A stretch of 64,000 nt of DNA, from assembly GCA_905214325.1 (NCBI GenBank), contig CAJMLT010000003.1:1-64000 (forward strand). Direction: 5' to 3'. The notes under the pieces are model-generated. The model had not been told where the DNA came from, made no database searches, and worked only from the letters and a program-made list of their open reading frames with translations. The DNA is from an uncultured bacterium (lineage in GTDB: Bacteria; Actinomycetota; Coriobacteriia; Coriobacteriales; Eggerthellaceae). Within the stretch, counting starts at the first letter, position 1. Each line of letters begins with the position of its first letter. Position numbers and translations under genes: made by a program. Below, one piece after another: positions 10,163-19,136 of the stretch.

Positions 10163-10564
10163 TCAGTGGGCGTTTCGGCACTGAGCGCACAGACCTTCGA
10201 AGGATAATGTATAGCCCTCTATGGCGAAGCCCTCGGATTCGAGAATATCAAAATGAAGGGCGGTGTCATCGAGAAATACGTCATCGACACGCCCGCACTT
10301 ACGACACGTCACGTGATAATGGGGCGCGATCGTATGATCGTAGCGATCGATGTCACCCGGAATCTGAACGCGGCGAATGGCTCCCTTGTCAACGAGAAGG
10401 TGCAGATTGCGATACACCGTGGCCCGCGAAATTCCGGGATAGTCCCGCTTGATGGAGTCGAACACCTCGTTGGCGCTGGGGTGGTTGGAGAGATTCTTAA
10501 CCGCATCGAGAACGAGCGTGCGCTGGACGGTGTTGCGCGTTGCGCAACGGGTGCTGGTGGACAT
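10163..10564 (-). CDS. Fur-family metalloregulator, PerR-like
   Basis: The 133-residue product has an N-terminal winged helix (recognition helix GISRATVYRNL, about 45-55) and a C-terminal dimerisation domain with two CxxC zinc sites (CRKC and CAQC). Predicted regulatory metal ligands match PerR rather than Fur: His in NHPSAN, Asp in DRYD where Fur usually has Glu, the HYH pair, and a later Asp. PerR senses peroxide by metal-catalysed oxidation of His residues. The sequence supports PerR-like ligands; the actual signal is inferred. It is monocistronic, with TAAGGAGGAGAG before the ATG and a Fur-like box upstream. No peroxidase gene is adjacent. Confidence 0.85.
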   Translation of the reverse strand: MSTSTRCATRNTVQRTLVLDAVKNLSNHPSANEVFDSIKRDYPGISRATVYRNLHLLVDKGAIRRVQIPGDIDRYDHTIAPHYHVTCRKCGRVDDVFLDDTALHFDILESEGFAIEGYTLSFEGLCAQCRNAH

Positions 10565-10593
10565 CTATCTCTCCTCCTTAGAACAAAACTTAA

Positions 10594-10613
10594 TGATAAT
10601 GAATACTGATAAG
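10594..10613. promoter_or_regulatory. Fur/PerR-like box upstream of the regulator
   Basis: About 30 bp before the regulator start lie tandem hexamer-like units GATAAT, GAATAC and TGATAAG. The left half, TGATAAT, matches the 7-1-7 Fur/PerR half-site; the right half is poor. Position suggests autoregulation. Confidence 0.5.
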
Positions 10614-10640
10614 ATACCAAATATCTTTCCGCTACACAAT

Positions 10641-10671
10641 AGAAAAGGCCCGCCTGAATGATAGGCGAGCC
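10641..10671 (-). terminator. Intrinsic terminator after serA
   Basis: On the minus strand GGCTCGCCT pairs with AGGCGGGCC (one G-U pair) around a seven-base loop, followed by TTTTCTATTGT. It follows the serA stop by about 30 bases and precedes the perR-like promoter. Confidence 0.88.
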
Positions 10672-10700
10672 GAAAGGTGACGGATGATAGGTGATGGCGA

Positions 10701-12281
10701 CTAGAGCTTGATGGACCAAAGATTGCGGAAATCAATCCGGGAGCGCAGTTCATCGAGCATCTCATCGGAAAGATCGTCGTCGACGTTCATGATCATGAGA
10801 GCGCAGCCTTCATCATCTTTTTTGCATATCTGCATTGTGGAGATATTGACCCCCGCCTCACCGAGAACGGAACCGATGGCCCCGACGCGACCGGGCTGAT
10901 CGGCGTATTCGAATATGAGGACGTGCTTGCTCGGGGTGATGTCGCATTGATACCCCAGGAACGAAACGATACGGGGATTCTGGGCGATACCCGCCAACGT
11001 GCAAACGATCTCCCGTCCGTCAGCGGTCAGGGCGATGGTGGAAGCGTACTCCTGCGCATCGACATCGGAGGTGGTTTCCATCTTGATGCCGTGACGTTGG
11101 GCAACGGCGTCGGCGTTGACCGGCGTGACCGTGGTGCGTTTCCGGTAGGAAAGAAAACCGTCGAGGGCACCAGCGCACAAAATACCCAGATCCGATCCGG
11201 CCAAAGAGCCGGCGGCGGTTATCTTGAGGGTCGAAGGAATATCGCCATAGGAAAGCTGAGAAAGGATGGATCCCATCAGCTGACATGCGGGAACATAAGG
11301 TCCGACGAGATCCATGACTTCGGGGGGAACGGGAGCCATGTTGACCGCGGTAGGCACGATGGACCCGTCAAGACCGGCAGCCACGAATTCGGCGATCTGG
11401 ACACCGGCACGTAGCTGGGCTTCCTTGGTCGAAGCGCCGAGATGCGGCGTGAGTGTGGCGTTATCGAAACAATGAAGCGGGCTATCGGTGCAGGGCTCGC
11501 TCTCCCATACATCGATACCGCAGGCTGCGATCTTGCCCGCCGCCACGAAGTCGGCCAGAGATTTCACGTTGTATATTCCACCACGGGCAACGTTGACCAG
11601 GATGACACCATCTTTCATGGCCGCATATTCTTCAGGACCGAACATGCCGATGGTCTCATCGGTTTTGGGAAGATGAACCGTGATGAAATCCGCCAGAGGA
11701 ACTATCTCCTCGACGGTATCATAGAGTTTCACCCCTAAAGATTCCGCCCTTTCAGAAGAACAGTAGGGGTCGTATCCCACCAGATTCATTCCGAAGGAAC
11801 GGGCGCGTTTGGCCACCAGCCCACCGATGCGTCCAAGACCGAATATGGCAAGCGTCTTGTTGTAAAGCTCGACTCCGGTGAAGTCGGCCCGTTCCCACTT
11901 GCCTTCCTTCATCGACCTGTCCGCAGCGGCGATATTGCGAGCCGAAGCTAACAGGAGAGCCATGGTCTGCTCGGCTGCGGAGATGATATTGGACGTGGGG
12001 GCATTACATACGACGATACCCTGCTCGGTTGCAGCATCGACATCGACGTTGTCGACCCCGACACCGGCGCGACCGATTATCTTGAGGTGCGTCGCCGCCG
12101 CGATGACATCCGCACTCACTTTCGTGGCGGAACGCACGATCAGCGCATCGTAGGAAGGGATCGCGGCGATGAGGCCTTCCTGATCGAGGTCGAGCAGAAT
12201 ATCGACTTCGTACCCTTTATCACGAAGGATCTCCAGTCCCGCATCCGCGAGCTTTTCGGTCACCAACACTTTTTTAGCCAT
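10701..12281 (-). CDS. serA: D-3-phosphoglycerate dehydrogenase
   Basis: SerA oxidises 3-phosphoglycerate to 3-phosphohydroxypyruvate, the first step of serine synthesis, using NAD. The 526-residue product is the long form: substrate/NAD domains (about 1-310, with FGLGRIGGLVAKRA as the Rossmann glycine motif and the catalytic His in TPHLGASTKEA), an intervening allosteric substrate-binding domain (about 320-450) and a C-terminal ACT domain (about 455-526, DQPGRVGAIGSVLGEAGVNI) that typically gives serine feedback. serC lies immediately upstream on the same strand, separated by a 131-bp structured spacer. Confidence 0.97.
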   Translation of the reverse strand: MAKKVLVTEKLADAGLEILRDKGYEVDILLDLDQEGLIAAIPSYDALIVRSATKVSADVIAAATHLKIIGRAGVGVDNVDVDAATEQGIVVCNAPTSNIISAAEQTMALLLASARNIAAADRSMKEGKWERADFTGVELYNKTLAIFGLGRIGGLVAKRARSFGMNLVGYDPYCSSERAESLGVKLYDTVEEIVPLADFITVHLPKTDETIGMFGPEEYAAMKDGVILVNVARGGIYNVKSLADFVAAGKIAACGIDVWESEPCTDSPLHCFDNATLTPHLGASTKEAQLRAGVQIAEFVAAGLDGSIVPTAVNMAPVPPEVMDLVGPYVPACQLMGSILSQLSYGDIPSTLKITAAGSLAGSDLGILCAGALDGFLSYRKRTTVTPVNADAVAQRHGIKMETTSDVDAQEYASTIALTADGREIVCTLAGIAQNPRIVSFLGYQCDITPSKHVLIFEYADQPGRVGAIGSVLGEAGVNISTMQICKKDDEGCALMIMNVDDDLSDEMLDELRSRIDFRNLWSIKL

Positions 12282-12330
12282 AACTTCGCCTACCTATCCT
12301 TTCGCTGCACGCAGCCGTATATCGCACGTT

Positions 12331-12396
12331 ATCGGATGGCGGAATACTCGCATCCGCTCCATCGCGGTGCCCTCGGAGTATCCTCCCGCATCCGAT
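12331..12396 (-). other. Long imperfect inverted repeat between serC and serA
   Basis: ATCGGATG at 12331-12338 pairs with CATCCGAT at 12389-12396. Inside it, GGAATACTC pairs with GAGTATCC with one bulge. The stem has about 16 bp around a loop of roughly 26 bases, without a U-tract. It lies about 50 bases upstream of the serA start, so it could modulate serA expression or end serC transcripts. The role is unknown. Confidence 0.5.
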
Positions 12397-12412
12397 CAGG
12401 CATCCGAAGGGT

Positions 12413-13495
12413 TTATGAATGGGCCCTCTCGAAAGCCTTCATGAAATCGACGAGACGCTCGACACCTGCTTTCGGCATGGCGTTGTAGATGCTCGCCCGC
12501 ATACCCCCAACACTTCGATGACCTTTGAGGCTTTCGAGCCCCTCCTTCTTCGCCTCGGCGACGAAGAGAGCATCGAGATCGGCATCACCGGTGACGAAGG
12601 GAACGTTCATGAGGGAACGATCCTGCTTGCGCACCGTACCCCTGAACAGGTCGCTTTGATCGAGGAAATCATAGAGGATCGCCGCCTTTTCGGCATTGCG
12701 CTGACCCATGGCTTCGAGACCGCCCTGCTCCTTGATCCATTTGAACACCTTGCCGCAGATGTAGATACCGTAAGCGGGAGGAGTGTTGTAGAGAGAATCG
12801 GCATCGGCTTGGGTCTTCCATTTGAGCATGGTGGGAGTACCCGCCATGACGTCATCGCGGATCAAATCCTCGCGGATGATGGAAATCACCACACCGGCGG
12901 GGCCGATGTTCTTCTGAACGCCTCCGTACATGACCCCGTAACGGGTGATATCCACCGGCTCTGAAAGGAAACAGGAGGAGACATCGGAAACGAGATCTTT
13001 GCCCTTGGTGTTGGGAAGCGTGTGGAACTTCGTTCCGTAGATGGTATTGTTCTCGCAGATGTAGACGTAGTCGGCGTCTGCTGAGATGGGAAGATCGGAA
13101 CAGTCGGGAATGAAGGAGAAGGTTTCATCCTCGCTGGAGGCGATAGCCCGCGCATCCCCGAAGAGCTGCGCTTCCTTCCAAGCCTTCTTGGCCCAGGCTC
13201 CCGTGATGATATAGTCGGCAATGCCGTTTCTCATAAGGTTCAAAGGCACTGCGGCAAACTGCTGCGAAGCGCCTCCCTGCAGGAACAGAACCTTATACGT
13301 GTCGGGAATGCCGATCAGATCACGAAGGTCGGCCTCTGCCGTTTCGATGATTTCGGCAAAGGTTTTGGAGCGATGACTCATCTCCATGACCGACATACCG
13401 CACCCGCGGTAATCGAGCATCTCATCTGCTGCTTCGCGCAATACCTCTTCCGGCAAAACCGCAGGACCGGCCGAAAAATTGTATACCCTACCCAT
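12413..13495 (-). CDS. serC: Phosphoserine aminotransferase
   Basis: SerC converts 3-phosphohydroxypyruvate and glutamate to phosphoserine with PLP. The start at 13495 is chosen for TAAGGAGAACG upstream; the open frame extends further but without a better site. The 360-residue product begins VYNFSAGPAVLPEEVLREA, typical of the family, and has the FLQGGASQQF phosphate-binding motif and the MYGGVQKNIGPAGV motif containing the PLP lysine. It precedes serA. No serB is visible in the window. Confidence 0.97.
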   Translation of the reverse strand: MGRVYNFSAGPAVLPEEVLREAADEMLDYRGCGMSVMEMSHRSKTFAEIIETAEADLRDLIGIPDTYKVLFLQGGASQQFAAVPLNLMRNGIADYIITGAWAKKAWKEAQLFGDARAIASSEDETFSFIPDCSDLPISADADYVYICENNTIYGTKFHTLPNTKGKDLVSDVSSCFLSEPVDITRYGVMYGGVQKNIGPAGVVISIIREDLIRDDVMAGTPTMLKWKTQADADSLYNTPPAYGIYICGKVFKWIKEQGGLEAMGQRNAEKAAILYDFLDQSDLFRGTVRKQDRSLMNVPFVTGDADLDALFVAEAKKEGLESLKGHRSVGGMRASIYNAMPKAGVERLVDFMKAFERAHS

Positions 13496-13592
13496 GAATA
13501 CGTTCTCCTTACCCGACGGCCGCACACCCATACCGGCCGAAGACCATCGTTCAACGTTTTTCACCGTCAGTTATCACGACCCCCATAATAAC

Positions 13593-13620
13593 AGAGACCC
13601 TTGCGTGTCCAAGGGTCTCT
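13593..13620 (-). terminator. Terminator-like hairpin after ilvC
   Basis: A perfect 11-bp stem (13593-13603 with 13610-13620, loop CGTGTC) lies between ilvC and serC, followed on the minus strand by GTTATTAT, a weak U-tract. It may separate ilvDBNC from serCA or allow partial readthrough. Confidence 0.7.
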
Positions 13621-13662
13621 GAAGGTCGGTGGATTAGTCTGCCGTTCGACGTGCAGAAAACC

Positions 13663-14658
13663 CTATTTCTTGATCCATGAGAACATGGAGCGGATCTTTT
13701 CGCCCGTCTTCTCGATCTCATGCTCGTTGATGGCGGCACGCTGCTCGAGCAACCACTTGTGGTCGTTGGCGCAATCGTCCATGAAGTCCTTGGCGAAGGA
13801 ACCGTCCTGAATACGCTTCAGGATGAGTTTCATGGCTTCGCGGGATTCGGCGTTGATGACCTTGGGGCCGGCATAGTACTCGCCGTATTCAGCGGTATTG
13901 GAGATGGAGTAGTTCATGAAGTTGATGCCGCTTTCGTACATGAGGTCGACGATCATCTTCATCTCATGATAGACCTCGAAGTACGCGAGCTCGGGAGGAT
14001 AACCCGCCTCGGTCAGGGTCTCGAATCCGGCCTTGACCATCTCGACGAGACCGCCACAAAGAACCGCCTGTTCACCGAAGAGATCCTCTTCGGTCTCTTC
14101 CTTGAAGGTTGCCTTGATGATGCCGGAACGGGCACCGCCGACACCCCAAGCGTAGGACAGGGCGAGGTCCCAAGCATGACCGGTGAAGTCCTGATAGACA
14201 CATGCCAGATCGGGAACACCGGAGCCTTCGGTATACTGACGACGCACGATATGACCGGGGCCCTTGGGGGCGATCATGATGACATCGACGAATTCGGGAG
14301 CCTTGATGTAACCGAAATGGATATTGAAGCCGTGAGCGAAAGCAAGCGCGTCGCCCTCTTTGAGATGGGAGGCGATGTGCTCTTCATAGGTTTTCGCCTG
14401 AATCTCATCGGGGACCAGCATCATGATGAGGTCCGCTTCTTCGGCAGCCTGATCGATGGTGCAGACCTTCAAGCCGGCCTCTTCGGCCTTTGCCCACGAG
14501 GAAGAACCTTCGCGAAGACCGACACGCACGTCACAACCCGAATCCTTCAGATTGAGCGCATGGGCATGACCCTGCGAACCGTAGCCGATAACGGCTATCT
14601 TGCGTTCCTGGATGATCTTCGGATCGACATCCTGTTCGTAATAAATTGTTACAGCCAT
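13663..14658 (-). CDS. ilvC: Ketol-acid reductoisomerase
   Basis: IlvC isomerises and reduces acetolactate or acetohydroxybutyrate to dihydroxy-acids in valine and isoleucine synthesis. The 331-residue class I enzyme has the Rossmann motif [13 protein letters not shown] near 25-37 and [11 protein letters not shown] in the cofactor-phosphate loop, suggesting NADPH use. Metal-binding acidic residues lie in [14 protein letters not shown] and in the MIVDLMYE region. It is the fourth gene of ilvDBNC. Confidence 0.97.
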   Translation of the reverse strand: MAVTIYYEQDVDPKIIQERKIAVIGYGSQGHAHALNLKDSGCDVRVGLREGSSSWAKAEEAGLKVCTIDQAAEEADLIMMLVPDEIQAKTYEEHIASHLKEGDALAFAHGFNIHFGYIKAPEFVDVIMIAPKGPGHIVRRQYTEGSGVPDLACVYQDFTGHAWDLALSYAWGVGGARSGIIKATFKEETEEDLFGEQAVLCGGLVEMVKAGFETLTEAGYPPELAYFEVYHEMKMIVDLMYESGINFMNYSISNTAEYGEYYAGPKVINAESREAMKLILKRIQDGSFAKDFMDDCANDHKWLLEQRAAINEHEIEKTGEKIRSMFSWIKK

Positions 14659-14703
14659 GTTTTCTTCCCTTCTGCTTATGACTGATGGTCACTTTCATTA
14701 TCT

Positions 14704-14726
14704 AATCGGTGGAAAACCACCCGATT
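14704..14726 (-). other. Hairpin between ilvN and ilvC
   Basis: AATCGG-TGG (14704-14712) pairs with CCACCCGATT (14717-14726) around a short A/T loop, with one unpaired base. There is no U-tract. It may stabilise or partly attenuate the ilvDBNC message. Confidence 0.45.
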
Positions 14727-14742
14727 ATTCAGTGGTGATGCA

Positions 14743-15228
14743 CTAGCTGACCTTGGGGCCACGCGACATGGCGATGACACCCGTTCTGATGATTTCCTTT
14801 ATACCGTATGCACGGAGAAGGTCTTCGATACCCTGTAGCTTCGATTCGGTACCTGTGGCCTCAATGGTAAGAGAAGTCTTGCCCACATCGACGATTTTCG
14901 CACGAAAAACATTGGCGATCTCGATGATCTCGCTGCGCTTGTCGGGCGTGGCATGCACCTTGAACAACACCAGTTCGCGTTCGATGGCCGCCTCGTCGGT
15001 GAGGTCGGTGATCTTATGAACGCTGATGAGTTTGTGAAGCTGCTTGGTGATCTGCTCATAGGCGACATCATCGGCGACCATGACGATCGTGAGACGAGAA
15101 AGCGTCGGATCTTCGGTCGGGCCGACCGAAAGGGATTCGATGTTGAAACCTCGACGCGAGATAAGACCCGCCACGCGGCTCAGGACACCGGATTTGTTCT
15201 CAACGAGCACGGAGAGAATATGCCTCAT
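14743..15228 (-). CDS. ilvN: Acetolactate synthase small (regulatory) subunit
   Basis: This subunit stimulates the catalytic subunit and confers valine feedback inhibition. The 161-residue product has an N-terminal ACT domain (about 1-75, HILSVLVENKSGVLSRVAGL) and the longer C-terminal domain of IlvH/IlvN types (NVFRAKIVDVGKTSLTIEATG). It starts almost directly after the ilvB stop. Confidence 0.96.
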   Translation of the reverse strand: MRHILSVLVENKSGVLSRVAGLISRRGFNIESLSVGPTEDPTLSRLTIVMVADDVAYEQITKQLHKLISVHKITDLTDEAAIERELVLFKVHATPDKRSEIIEIANVFRAKIVDVGKTSLTIEATGTESKLQGIEDLLRAYGIKEIIRTGVIAMSRGPKVS

Positions 15229-15230
15229 GA

Positions 15231-17039
15231 CTATCGACCCCCTTCATGTTCGTCGATCATTTCCGAAATGGGACCGACGTTTATCGCTCCGATGATGTCA
15301 TCGAGGGGAGCCCCCGGAGCAACCATCGGGAAAACGTTTTCCGAACGATCGAAGCGCATATCGAGCAATGCGGGACCCTCGGCGGCGATCAGGCGCTTCA
15401 TGGCCGCCTCGAGTTCCTCGGGCTTATCGACCCGCTCGGCACTCCAGCCGTAGGCTTGCGAAAGCTTCACGAAATCGGGGCTGTCGGGCAGCACCGTTTC
15501 ACTGTAGCGCTCACCATAGAACAGACCTTGCCACTGATGGACCATTCCCAGCGCCGAGTTGTTCATCAACAACACCTTGACGTTGATACCGTTGATGGCC
15601 GCAGTCGCCATTTCCTGAACATTCATCTGGAACGATCCGTCACCGGCGACGCAGACCACCTCCTTTTCGGGATAGCCCACCTTCGCTCCGATCGCAGCCG
15701 GGAAGCCGAATCCCATCGTTCCCAAACCACCACTGGTGAGAAACGTTCGGGGAACATCGCGATCCACATGCTGAGCGGCCCACATCTGATGTTGACCCAC
15801 TTCAGTGGTGACGATGGAGCGTGCGGGATCGAGAAGATCGGAAAGCAGATCGAGCGCACCTTCCGGGGAGATGGTGCCTGCAGGAGTCGCCAGACCGGGA
15901 CTGTAGAACGGATGGGCTTTGCGCCATTCTTCGATCTGAGCGAGCCACGGACCCGTGACGGTGGAGGGCTCCTCTTTGGCAAGCTGCTCCTCCACTCCCA
16001 TCAAAACGATCTTGGCGTCACCGACGATGGGGATCTGGGGAAGACGGTTCTTTCCGATCTCAGCGGGATCGACATCGACGTGGATGACCTTCGCGTGGGG
16101 TGCGAAATCCGCAAGACGACCCGTTACGCGATCGGAGAAACGCGCACCGACGGCGAAGAGCAGATCGGCATTGGTAACGGCATAGTTGGCATATTTCGAC
16201 CCGTGCATTCCCACGTGGCCGAGGTTCAAAGGATGGGAAGCCGGGAAGGCCCCCTTGCCCATCAGCGTGGTGACCACCGGGATCTGAAGGGTTTCCGCGA
16301 CCTTGAGCAGTTCCTTTTCGGAATGAGAGGCGATGATACCGCCACCCACATAGAGTATGGGGCGCTTCGAGGCCTTGATCATGTCGACCGCCTGGCGTAT
16401 CTGGCGCGTATTGCCCTTCACCGTGGGACGATAGGAGGGAATACGGATATCCTCGGGATATTCGAACACCATTTCGGCACCCGCCAAATCGGAAGGAATA
16501 TCGATGAGCACCGGACCGGGGCGCCCCGAATTGGCGATGTAGAACGCCTCACGGAACGTCTTGGTCATATCCTCGCAACTCTGCAGCAGATAGCTGTGCT
16601 TGACGATGGGCATGGTGATGCCGACGATGTCGGATTCCTGAAAGGCGTCGGTGCCGATGACGCTGCGGGGAACCTGGCCGGTGATGACCACCATGGGAAC
16701 GCTATCCATGTAGGCGGTGGCGATACCGGTAACCGTATTGGTGGCACCGGGACCACTGGTCACGATAACGACGCCGGTCTTACCCGTCGCACGGGCGTAA
16801 CCGTCGGCTTCATGGGTGGCACCTTGCTCGTGGCGAGCCAGGATGTGCTTGATTTTCTTGGAGTCGTAGAGGGCATCGTAGATCTTGATCGCCTGGCCTC
16901 CGGGATACCCGAACACCGTATCCACCCCTTCGGCTTCCAAGGAGGCGATGATGGCCTGAGCGCCGGTCATCGTCTGACCCTGTTTTTCCGTATGGGGACC
17001 CAATCCCTCTTTTTCTTCGTAATCCTTATCGATTATCAT
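15231..17039 (-). CDS. ilvB: Acetolactate synthase large (catalytic) subunit
   Basis: A thiamine-diphosphate enzyme that condenses two pyruvates, or pyruvate and 2-oxobutyrate. The N-terminal motif [14 protein letters not shown] includes the family start; the catalytic Glu lies in [28 protein letters not shown] is the ThDP/Mg motif near 465-480. The ATG at 17039 overlaps the ilvD stop by 4 bp (ATGA). A later ATG ([12 protein letters not shown]) is an alternative start that gives the usual N-terminus. Confidence 0.97.
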   Translation of the reverse strand: MIIDKDYEEKEGLGPHTEKQGQTMTGAQAIIASLEAEGVDTVFGYPGGQAIKIYDALYDSKKIKHILARHEQGATHEADGYARATGKTGVVIVTSGPGATNTVTGIATAYMDSVPMVVITGQVPRSVIGTDAFQESDIVGITMPIVKHSYLLQSCEDMTKTFREAFYIANSGRPGPVLIDIPSDLAGAEMVFEYPEDIRIPSYRPTVKGNTRQIRQAVDMIKASKRPILYVGGGIIASHSEKELLKVAETLQIPVVTTLMGKGAFPASHPLNLGHVGMHGSKYANYAVTNADLLFAVGARFSDRVTGRLADFAPHAKVIHVDVDPAEIGKNRLPQIPIVGDAKIVLMGVEEQLAKEEPSTVTGPWLAQIEEWRKAHPFYSPGLATPAGTISPEGALDLLSDLLDPARSIVTTEVGQHQMWAAQHVDRDVPRTFLTSGGLGTMGFGFPAAIGAKVGYPEKEVVCVAGDGSFQMNVQEMATAAINGINVKVLLMNNSALGMVHQWQGLFYGERYSETVLPDSPDFVKLSQAYGWSAERVDKPEELEAAMKRLIAAEGPALLDMRFDRSENVFPMVAPGAPLDDIIGAINVGPISEMIDEHEGGR

Positions 17040-18700
17040 CCAAAATACGCCCCCTTATCAGCGCTGGAAACAAGTTTGGCATAGCGAGCCAACACGCCGG
17101 TCTCATACTTGGGCTCAGGCGCGCTCCAAGAAGCACGGCGCTGGGCCAATTCTTCATCGGACACTTCGAGCTGCATGATTCCCGCATCGATATCGATGGA
17201 GATGATATCCCCTTCTTCGACCAAGGCGATGGGGCCACCGGCATACGCCTCGGGGCTCACATGACCGATGGCGGGACCCTTCGTCGCTCCCGAAAAACGA
17301 CCATCGGTGATGAGAGCGACGCTTTTATCGAGACCCATACCGCAGATAGCCGAAGTGGGCGTGAGCATCTCACGCATTCCGGGACCACCGGCAGGACCTT
17401 CGTAACGGATGACGATAACATCGCCTTCACGAATCTGGCCTCCGAAGATAGCCTCGCACGCTTCCTCTTCACTGGAGAAGACGCGGGCGGGACCGCGGTG
17501 CTGGCGCATATCGTCTGCCACGGCACTTTGCTTGACGACACCGCAATCGGGAGCGATGTTGCCACGCATGACTCTCAGGCCACCGACGGGAGAGTAGGCG
17601 TCTTCGACACGACGAACGACCTGCCCATCGACATCGGGACAACACTCGACCCATTCGGCCATCGTTCCATGACAGGTGAGGGCGGACAGGTCCAAAAGAC
17701 CGTGACGACCCAGTTCGCCGACGATGGCACTGACGCCACCGACATCGTTGAGATCTTGGATGTGAAGCGGACCGGCCGGCGCGATTCGGGTGATATTGGG
17801 AATACGCGAACAGACTTCATCCCAATCATCCATGGTAATGGGACACCCGGCGGCATGGGCGATGGCGGTGAGATGCAGCATGGTATTGGTGGAGCCGCCG
17901 AAAGCCATATCGAGAGCCATACCGTTATGGATGGCCGCCTCCGTGATGATATCGAGAGCCTTGATGTCTTTCTCGATCAGTTCCATGATCTTCATGCCGG
18001 CATGTTTGGCCAAACGGATGCGCTCGGAATAAACGGCGGGAACGGTGCCGTTACCGGGAAGGGCGATACCTAAACCTTCGGAAAGACAGCATATGGAGTT
18101 CGCGGTGAACATACCCGAACAGCTGCCGCATGTCGGGCAGGCGCTCTCTTCGAACCACTTACATTCCTCTTCGGTCATCGTGCCGTTGGTCACCTGACCG
18201 ACCGCATCGAAAAGCGTGTTGAGGTCGGTCTGGTTTCCGCACTTATCCCGCCCCGCGAGCATGGGACCACCGGAAACGAGAACGGTGGGAATGTTGAGGC
18301 GACAGGCGGCGAGCAGCATGCCCGGCACGATCTTGTCACATGAGGGAATGAGAACCATAGCATCGAACTGATGACCCTGAACGGCGCACTCCACCGAATC
18401 GGCGATGACTTCGCGACTGGTGAGCGAGTAGCGCATACCCTCATGATTCATGGCGATACCATCACACACGCCGATGGTGGTCATCTGGACGGGCGTACCT
18501 CCGGCCATGCGAACGCCCGCTTTGACCGCGTCGGCAATGGTCTGGAGATGGATGTGGCCGGGAATGATCTCGTTTTGCGAGGAAACGACGGCAACGAGGG
18601 GCCGTTCCAATTCCTCATCGGTGAACCCGTCAGCCTTAAGAAGGCTTCTGTGCGGCGCACGCGCGAGACCTTTTTTGATCGAGTCGCTTCTCATGTGCAT
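17036..18700 (-). CDS. ilvD: Dihydroxy-acid dehydratase
   Basis: IlvD dehydrates dihydroxy-acids to the 2-keto acid precursors of valine, leucine and isoleucine using an Fe-S cluster. The start is set at 18700, behind AAAGGGAGCAGGT; a second ATG two codons later is equally possible, and upstream residues in the frame come from the leader RNA. The 554-residue product has cluster cysteines in [10 protein letters not shown] and [15 protein letters not shown] and the family motif [20 protein letters not shown]. It is the first gene of ilvDBNC, behind a T-box leader. Confidence 0.97.
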   Translation of the reverse strand: MHMRSDSIKKGLARAPHRSLLKADGFTDEELERPLVAVVSSQNEIIPGHIHLQTIADAVKAGVRMAGGTPVQMTTIGVCDGIAMNHEGMRYSLTSREVIADSVECAVQGHQFDAMVLIPSCDKIVPGMLLAACRLNIPTVLVSGGPMLAGRDKCGNQTDLNTLFDAVGQVTNGTMTEEECKWFEESACPTCGSCSGMFTANSICCLSEGLGIALPGNGTVPAVYSERIRLAKHAGMKIMELIEKDIKALDIITEAAIHNGMALDMAFGGSTNTMLHLTAIAHAAGCPITMDDWDEVCSRIPNITRIAPAGPLHIQDLNDVGGVSAIVGELGRHGLLDLSALTCHGTMAEWVECCPDVDGQVVRRVEDAYSPVGGLRVMRGNIAPDCGVVKQSAVADDMRQHRGPARVFSSEEEACEAIFGGQIREGDVIVIRYEGPAGGPGMREMLTPTSAICGMGLDKSVALITDGRFSGATKGPAIGHVSPEAYAGGPIALVEEGDIISIDIDAGIMQLEVSDEELAQRRASWSAPEPKYETGVLARYAKLVSSADKGAYFG

Positions 18701-18985
18701 ACCTGCTCCCTTTCTGCATCGGATGCAATAAAAAAAATCCCGTACAGTAAGCTGTATCAGGACTTCGTCAAAAGGGTAGCCAATGCCACCGCGACCGATC
18801 ACGGGAGTCACCGATTCAACCTACTGATCAGACAGACACTCGGAGATCGTCCGAGATGGTTACCTGAAGTTCAGATCGAACAGCTCGAAGGTGGCTTTCG
18901 GACCGTCCACCGTTGGCTTCCAGCAAACGCCAACTCTCTGGGGGATGGATTCGTCCCTACTTTTCCTCGTCAAAGCTTTTCAAGT
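18701..18985 (-). promoter_or_regulatory. T-box riboswitch leader of ilvDBNC, probably tRNA-Ser-responsive
   Basis: Stem I hallmarks are visible on the minus strand. AGTA (18958-18961) faces a GAA S-turn (18897-18899). GGAC/GTCC and TCCA/TGGA form the next helix. AGAGAG (18934-18939) is followed by a hairpin with the distal-loop pattern. The base helix CGAGG/CC(T)TCG closes the loop. The codon after GAA is AGC (Ser, 18894-18896); shifting by one gives GCC (Ala). TGGC (18785-18788) would pair with a GCCA tRNA end, fitting the G73 of tRNA-Ser rather than the A73 of Leu, Ile, Val or Ala tRNAs. An antiterminator (ATCGG and GGCT with AGTCCTGAT, 18756-18799) shares bases with the terminator. The box after TGGC reads ATT instead of ACC and its bulge is long, so it is non-canonical. 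Confidence 0.65.
18730..18761 (-). terminator. Attenuator terminator in the ilvD leader
   Basis: CCTGATACAG pairs with CTGTACGGG (one bulged A, one G-U) around a short loop and is followed by eight T. It ends about 30 bases before the ilvD start. Its 5' arm is the same segment that closes the predicted antiterminator. Confidence 0.88.
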
Positions 18986-18991
18986 GAAGCT

Positions 18992-18997
18992 ATTATA
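18992..18997 (-). promoter_or_regulatory. -10 box (TATAAT) for the ilvD leader
   Basis: A perfect TATAAT lies just before the T-box Stem I. The -35 region at the usual spacing (CTGGTA/TGGTAT near 19014-19020) is poor. The predicted start of transcription is about 18985. Confidence 0.6.
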
Positions 18998-19087
18998 GCG
19001 CGACATGAACGCAATACCAGAAAAATCTGGAGTATGATACGAAATCTTACGGGAAAGCGGAATTACTTCCCTTCTGCGTGACACATC

Positions 19088-19127
19088 GTGCCGGGGAGTA
19101 CACCGACAATGCAACCCTCCCCGACAC
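19088..19127 (-). other. Hairpin downstream of the CoA-transferase gene
   Basis: GTGCCGGGGAG (19088-19098) pairs with CTCCCCGACAC (19117-19127) with one internal mismatch. It lies right after the CoA-transferase stop and lacks a U-tract. It probably marks the end of the crotonase/CoA-transferase transcript. Confidence 0.5.
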
Positions 19128-19136
19128 GGATGCTCC

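Noticed and set aside
12331..12396. GAGGGCACCGCG in the serC-serA spacer, resembling a T-box antiterminator core
   Set aside because: The UGGN element is missing, there is no Stem I, and the upstream sequence is serC coding. Kept only as a structured spacer.
15246..17084. Long open frame on the plus strand opposite ilvB (about 610 codons), with similar ones opposite thrS, clpX, tig and prmC
   Set aside because: These mirror strongly conserved genes; their translations are low-complexity and lack family motifs. They are codon-bias shadows.
18866..18872. CTT or TTC as the T-box specifier (GAACTTC)
   Set aside because: This GAAC lies beyond the base helix that closes Stem I, so the GAA at 18897-18899 fits the specifier loop better.
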